Source: Lachnospiraceae bacterium
GTDB taxonomy: Bacteria > Bacillota > Clostridia > Lachnospirales > Lachnospiraceae
Assembly: GCA_016284315.1 (NCBI GenBank)
Contig: JAEEOO010000052.1
Location: 47,574 to 111,573 of the forward strand
DNA: 64,000 bases
Direction of reading: 5' to 3'
Of the stretch, positions 62,681 to 64,000 are shown piece by piece. Made by a program: the position numbers and the translations under genes. The notes below the pieces were generated by a model. That model was not told where the DNA came from. It was given only the letters and a program-made list of their open reading frames with translations, and did not search any database. Positions within the stretch are counted from its first letter, which is position 1. Each line of letters starts with the position of its first letter.

Positions 62681-64000
62681 ATGAATAACACTATTTATAA
62701 CAACAAATTAACACAAGAATATGATGTCGTCGTAATCGGAGCAGGACATGCCGGATGCGAGGCTTCTTTAGCATGCGCAAGACTTGGACTTAAAACTATC
62801 ATTTTTACTGTTAGTGTAGACAGTATTGCACTAATGCCCTGTAATCCAAATATCGGTGGATCATCAAAAGGACATCTTGTTAGAGAGATTGATGCTCTTG
62901 GCGGAGAGATGGGTAAAAATATTGATAAGACATTTCTTCAATCCAAGATGCTGAACAAATCTAAAGGACCTGCTATCCATTCTCTTCGTGCCCAGGCAGA
63001 TAAACTTGAGTATTCCAAGACCATGAGAAGAATTTTGGAAAACCAGGAAAACCTTACAATAAAGCAATCTGAAATTTCAGAGATTCTTTTTGAAGACATA
63101 GAAGTAGATGAACTTAAAAAAGAAGGCTATGAGAAAATCATTAAAGGTGTTAAGACAGTTACCGGTCTTGAATATTTAGGTAAGTCTGTAATTCTTTGTA
63201 CAGGAACTTATCTTAAAAGCAGATGTCTTTGCGGTGAATCAATTCAGTATACAGGACCTAACGGTTTACCGCCTTCAAACCTTTTATCAGATTCACTTAT
63301 AAAAGCCGGAATAAATTTAAGAAGATTTAAAACTGGAACTCCCGCAAGAATGGATGGAAATACCATTGATTATTCTAAGATGGAAGTTCAGACAGGAGAT
63401 ACACCTGTAATACCTTTTTCATTTGATACAGATCCTGATTCAATTCAGAAGGTACAGCATAATTGCTACCTGACTTATACAAATGAAAAAACACATGAAA
63501 TTATACGAAATAACATAGATAGATCTCCGATATATGCAGGAGTAATTGAAGGAATAGGACCGAGATATTGTCCTTCAATTGAGGATAAAGTAATAAAGTT
63601 CCCTGATAAGATAAGACATCAGGTTTTCATCGAGCCCGAAGGAACTCATACAAATGAAATGTATGTTGATGGAATGAGTTCTTCAATGCCTGAAGATGTA
63701 CAGCTTCAGATGTATAGAACTGTTCCCGGACTTGAAAATTGTGTGATCGTTAAAAATGCGTATGCTATTGAATATGACTGCTTATGTTCTGGTGAACTTC
63801 ATCCTACACTTGAGATAAAAAAAGTAAGAGGCCTTTTTAGTGCCGGACAGTTTAATGGTAGCAGTGGTTATGAAGAAGCTGCAGCTCAAGGATTATACGC
63901 AAGTATAAATGCCTGTATGCAAATCCTTGGAAAACCTTATCTTTCAATAGACAGATCAGAAGGCTACATTGGTGTCTTGGTTGATGACCTTGTTACAAAG
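62681..64000 (+). CDS. mnmG: tRNA uridine-5-carboxymethylaminomethyl modification enzyme MnmG, 3' end outside window
   Basis: My translation from the ATG at 62681 begins [20 protein letters not shown], then [20 protein letters not shown], the FAD-binding start of MnmG. It continues through [20 protein letters not shown], the [14 protein letters not shown] motif and [12 protein letters not shown]. About 440 codons are present; the C-terminus lies beyond base 64000. MnmG partners MnmE to install cmnm5 on wobble uridine. Confidence 0.96.
   Translation, partial: MNNTIYNNKLTQEYDVVVIGAGHAGCEASLACARLGLKTIIFTVSVDSIALMPCNPNIGGSSKGHLVREIDALGGEMGKNIDKTFLQSKMLNKSKGPAIHSLRAQADKLEYSKTMRRILENQENLTIKQSEISEILFEDIEVDELKKEGYEKIIKGVKTVTGLEYLGKSVILCTGTYLKSRCLCGESIQYTGPNGLPPSNLLSDSLIKAGINLRRFKTGTPARMDGNTIDYSKMEVQTGDTPVIPFSFDTDPDSIQKVQHNCYLTYTNEKTHEIIRNNIDRSPIYAGVIEGIGPRYCPSIEDKVIKFPDKIRHQVFIEPEGTHTNEMYVDGMSSSMPEDVQLQMYRTVPGLENCVIVKNAYAIEYDCLCSGELHPTLEIKKVRGLFSAGQFNGSSGYEEAAAQGLYASINACMQILGKPYLSIDRSEGYIGVLVDDLVTK

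Overview
This window is bacterial chromosome around the replication origin of a low-GC Firmicute. The dnaA-dnaN-yaaA-recF-gyrB-gyrA block, the rpmH-rnpA-yidD-yidC-jag block and mnmE-mnmG flank an AT-rich, DnaA-box-rich region. The GGGtGRT/NifU-like gene pair, the DUF6273 protein, the long HD-GYP protein and the GH127 enzyme suggest the order Lachnospirales, probably a Butyrivibrio- or Pseudobutyrivibrio-like Lachnospiraceae. That placement is inferred from gene content, not from a phylogeny. No tRNA, rRNA, prophage, transposase or CRISPR array was recognised.

Layout. 1-4.2 kb: leftward carbohydrate operon (GH127 beta-L-arabinofuranosidase-like enzyme, esterase, ROK sugar kinase cut by the window edge). 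4.2-5.3 kb: rightward 52-residue membrane protein and voltage-gated K+ channel. 5.4-11.1 kb: SPOUT methyltransferase, lipoprotein, CIRCE-controlled Hsp20, FecR/DUF6273 membrane protein and TtcA-like PP-loop protein. 11.2-14.6 kb: trxB-trxA, DegV protein with a structured leader, YlmH-like S4 protein. 14.6-20 kb: chemoreceptor, NifU-like/GGGtGRT pair, glutathione peroxidase-ohrR redox operon with a likely OhrR operator. 20-25.4 kb: three overlapping or abutting second-messenger genes (metallo-beta-lactamase hydrolase, GAF-HD-GYP, CHASE2-adenylate cyclase) and an anion permease. 25.6-27.4 kb: second chemoreceptor. 27.7-36.7 kb: six-gene transport and signalling locus (two half-size ABC exporters, response regulator, histidine kinase, MacB/Bce-like ATPase and permease). 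36.7-40.6 kb: rlmD, yhaM and an HtrA-like protein that has lost its catalytic residues. 40.7-45.3 kb: mutS2 with a two-component system. 45.3-46.6 kb: cation/proton antiporter. 46.7-55.8 kb: gyrA to dnaA, leftward. 54.0-56.3 kb: bipartite oriC. 56.3-64 kb: rpmH to mnmG, rightward, with an HflK/HflC-like SPFH pair inserted between jag and mnmE.

The most unusual structure is a short interspersed repeat (unit about 33 bp, core CCGGGGACGGAGTC). It occurs as paired units at about 4.3, 8.65 and 10.2 kb. The last two bracket the FecR/DUF6273 gene, and the last supplies the stop codon of the TtcA-like gene. A further 28/30-matching copy lies in frame inside the metallo-beta-lactamase gene at 23.5 kb, where it encodes the family's conserved GHST loop. 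Other points of interest are four CCTTAAA direct repeats one helical turn apart upstream of the ABC ATPase gene, a three-way-junction RNA candidate upstream of degV, and a triad-less HtrA.
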